Origin: an uncultured Prevotella sp.
Lineage (GTDB): Bacteria; Bacteroidota; Bacteroidia; Bacteroidales; Bacteroidaceae
Reading direction: 5' to 3'
Assembly (NCBI GenBank): GCA_905236755.1
Contig: CAJOCR010000020.1
Location: forward strand, 1 to 64,000
DNA: 64,000 nt
The position numbers were made by a program, and so were the translations under genes. Below are positions 63,087 to 64,000 of this stretch, in pieces; within the stretch, counting starts at the first letter, position 1; each line of letters starts with the position of its first letter. Below the pieces are notes generated by a model. The model made no database searches. It saw only the letters and a program-made list of their open reading frames with translations, and was not told where the DNA came from.

Positions 63087-64000
63087 ATGGCGATATTAGC
63101 ATTTCAAAAACCTGATAAAGTAGTAATGCTGGAGGCTAACGACCATTTCGGCAAGTTCGAATTCCGTCCTCTTGAGCCTGGCTTCGGTGTTACCATTGGT
63201 AACGCATTGCGCCGCATTCTTCTTTCATCTCTTGAAGGTTATGCTATCAACACTATCAAGATTGCTGGTGTTGAGCATGAGTTTTCTTCAGTACCTGGTG
63301 TAAAGGAAGATGTTACCAACATTATCTTGAATCTCAAACAAGTTCGATTCAAGCAAGTAGTAGAAGAATTCGAGAATGAGAAAGTTAGTATCACCGTAGA
63401 GAATTCTACAGAATTCAAAGCTGGTGATATCGGTAAGTATCTGACTGGATTTGAAGTGTTAAACCCTGATTTGGTGATTTGTCATTTAGATGCCAAAGCT
63501 TCAATGCAGATTGATCTCACCATTAACAAAGGCCGTGGTTACATCCCAGCTGACGAGAATCGTGAGTACTGCACTGATGTAAACGTTATTCCAATCGATT
63601 CTATCTACACCCCTATTCGTAACGTTAAATACGCAGTTGAGCCATATCGTGTTGAACAGAAGACCGACTATGACAAGCTCGTTATTGAAGTTACAACCGA
63701 TGGTTCCATCAATCCAAAGGATGCACTGAAAGAGGCTGCAAAGATCCTTATCTATCACTTCATGCTCTTCTCTGACGAGAAGATCACTCTGGAGAGTCCT
63801 GATCAGGACGGTAACCAGGAGTTTGATGAGGAAGTACTGCACATGCGCCAGTTGCTTAAGACTAAACTCGTTGACATGAACCTTTCTGTTCGTGCTTTGA
63901 ACTGTCTGAAGGCTGCTGATGTAGAGACCCTTGGTGATCTCGTACAGTATAACAAGACTGATCTCTTGAAGTTCCGCAACTTTGGTAAGAAATCGCTTTC
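63087..64000 (+). CDS. rpoA: DNA-directed RNA polymerase subunit alpha (3' end outside window)
   Basis: The first 304 codons of the alpha subunit. The N-terminal assembly domain has [22 protein letters not shown]; the C-terminal DNA-binding domain is entered with [17 protein letters not shown] and GKKSLS at the window edge. About 25-30 codons are missing. rplQ is expected next. Confidence 0.97.
   Translation, partial: MAILAFQKPDKVVMLEANDHFGKFEFRPLEPGFGVTIGNALRRILLSSLEGYAINTIKIAGVEHEFSSVPGVKEDVTNIILNLKQVRFKQVVEEFENEKVSITVENSTEFKAGDIGKYLTGFEVLNPDLVICHLDAKASMQIDLTINKGRGYIPADENREYCTDVNVIPIDSIYTPIRNVKYAVEPYRVEQKTDYDKLVIEVTTDGSINPKDALKEAAKILIYHFMLFSDEKITLESPDQDGNQEFDEEVLHMRQLLKTKLVDMNLSVRALNCLKAADVETLGDLVQYNKTDLLKFRNFGKKSL

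Overview
The window is chromosomal DNA of a Bacteroidota, most likely a Prevotellaceae (Prevotella/Segatella-like) bacterium. The evidence is a PorP-GldKLMN type IX secretion operon, promoters of the Bacteroidota form (TTTG, about 20 bp, TAnnTTTG), scarce Shine-Dalgarno sites, the local order rpsU-xerC-hpf-tRNAs-tuf-tRNA(Trp)-secE-nusG-rplKAJL-rpoBC, and Bacteroidales families such as DUF2795, DUF3467, DUF3737 and MalY. Species cannot be fixed from sequence reading alone.

Layout. 1-118: the 3' end of a 5S rRNA and its terminator, so an rRNA operon ends at the left edge. 123-1230: a 12-copy 9-bp tandem array and two small genes. 1267-7840: the type IX secretion operon (porP, gldK, gldL, gldM, gldN) plus a small outer-membrane barrel gene. 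7858-16864: housekeeping genes (priA, an OmpP1/FadL barrel, a 7TM-HD phosphohydrolase, gltX, waaA). 16865-23330: an AT-rich accessory stretch rich in intergenic repeats, holding a GxxExxY PD-(D/E)xK protein, mntP, a voltage-gated-type ion channel, an aspartyl protease-PDZ protein, a remnant HTH gene and a secreted DNA/RNA endonuclease. 23340-31021: metabolic genes (GH20 hexosaminidase, MalY, DUF3737, malate dehydrogenase, Xaa-Pro aminopeptidase). 31142-64000: translation and transcription genes (rpsU, xerC-like recombinase, hpf, five tRNAs, tuf, secE, nusG, L11/L1/L10/L12, rpoB, rpoC, then rpsL-rpsG-fusA, the complete S10-spc-alpha ribosomal protein run, and rpoA cut by the right edge).

The coding content is mostly conserved. 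The unusual content is between genes in the accessory stretch. Three copies of a ~170-nt multi-hairpin element (16867-17038, 17094-17260, 17852-18019 reversed) surround the GxxExxY gene; their stems differ in sequence but keep pairing. A second ~75-nt hairpin element has three copies around the endonuclease gene and also shows compensatory stem changes. Two further intergenic regions (18822-19020 and 21762-21941) share one architecture: 14-bp inverted repeats enclosing 10-11-bp tandem units. These structured repeats are the best candidates for something undescribed; their function is unknown.

The genes work together mainly as translation and transcription machinery, with an export system (T9SS) and envelope functions at the left. 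Functions are assigned from motifs and family recall; no database search was possible.
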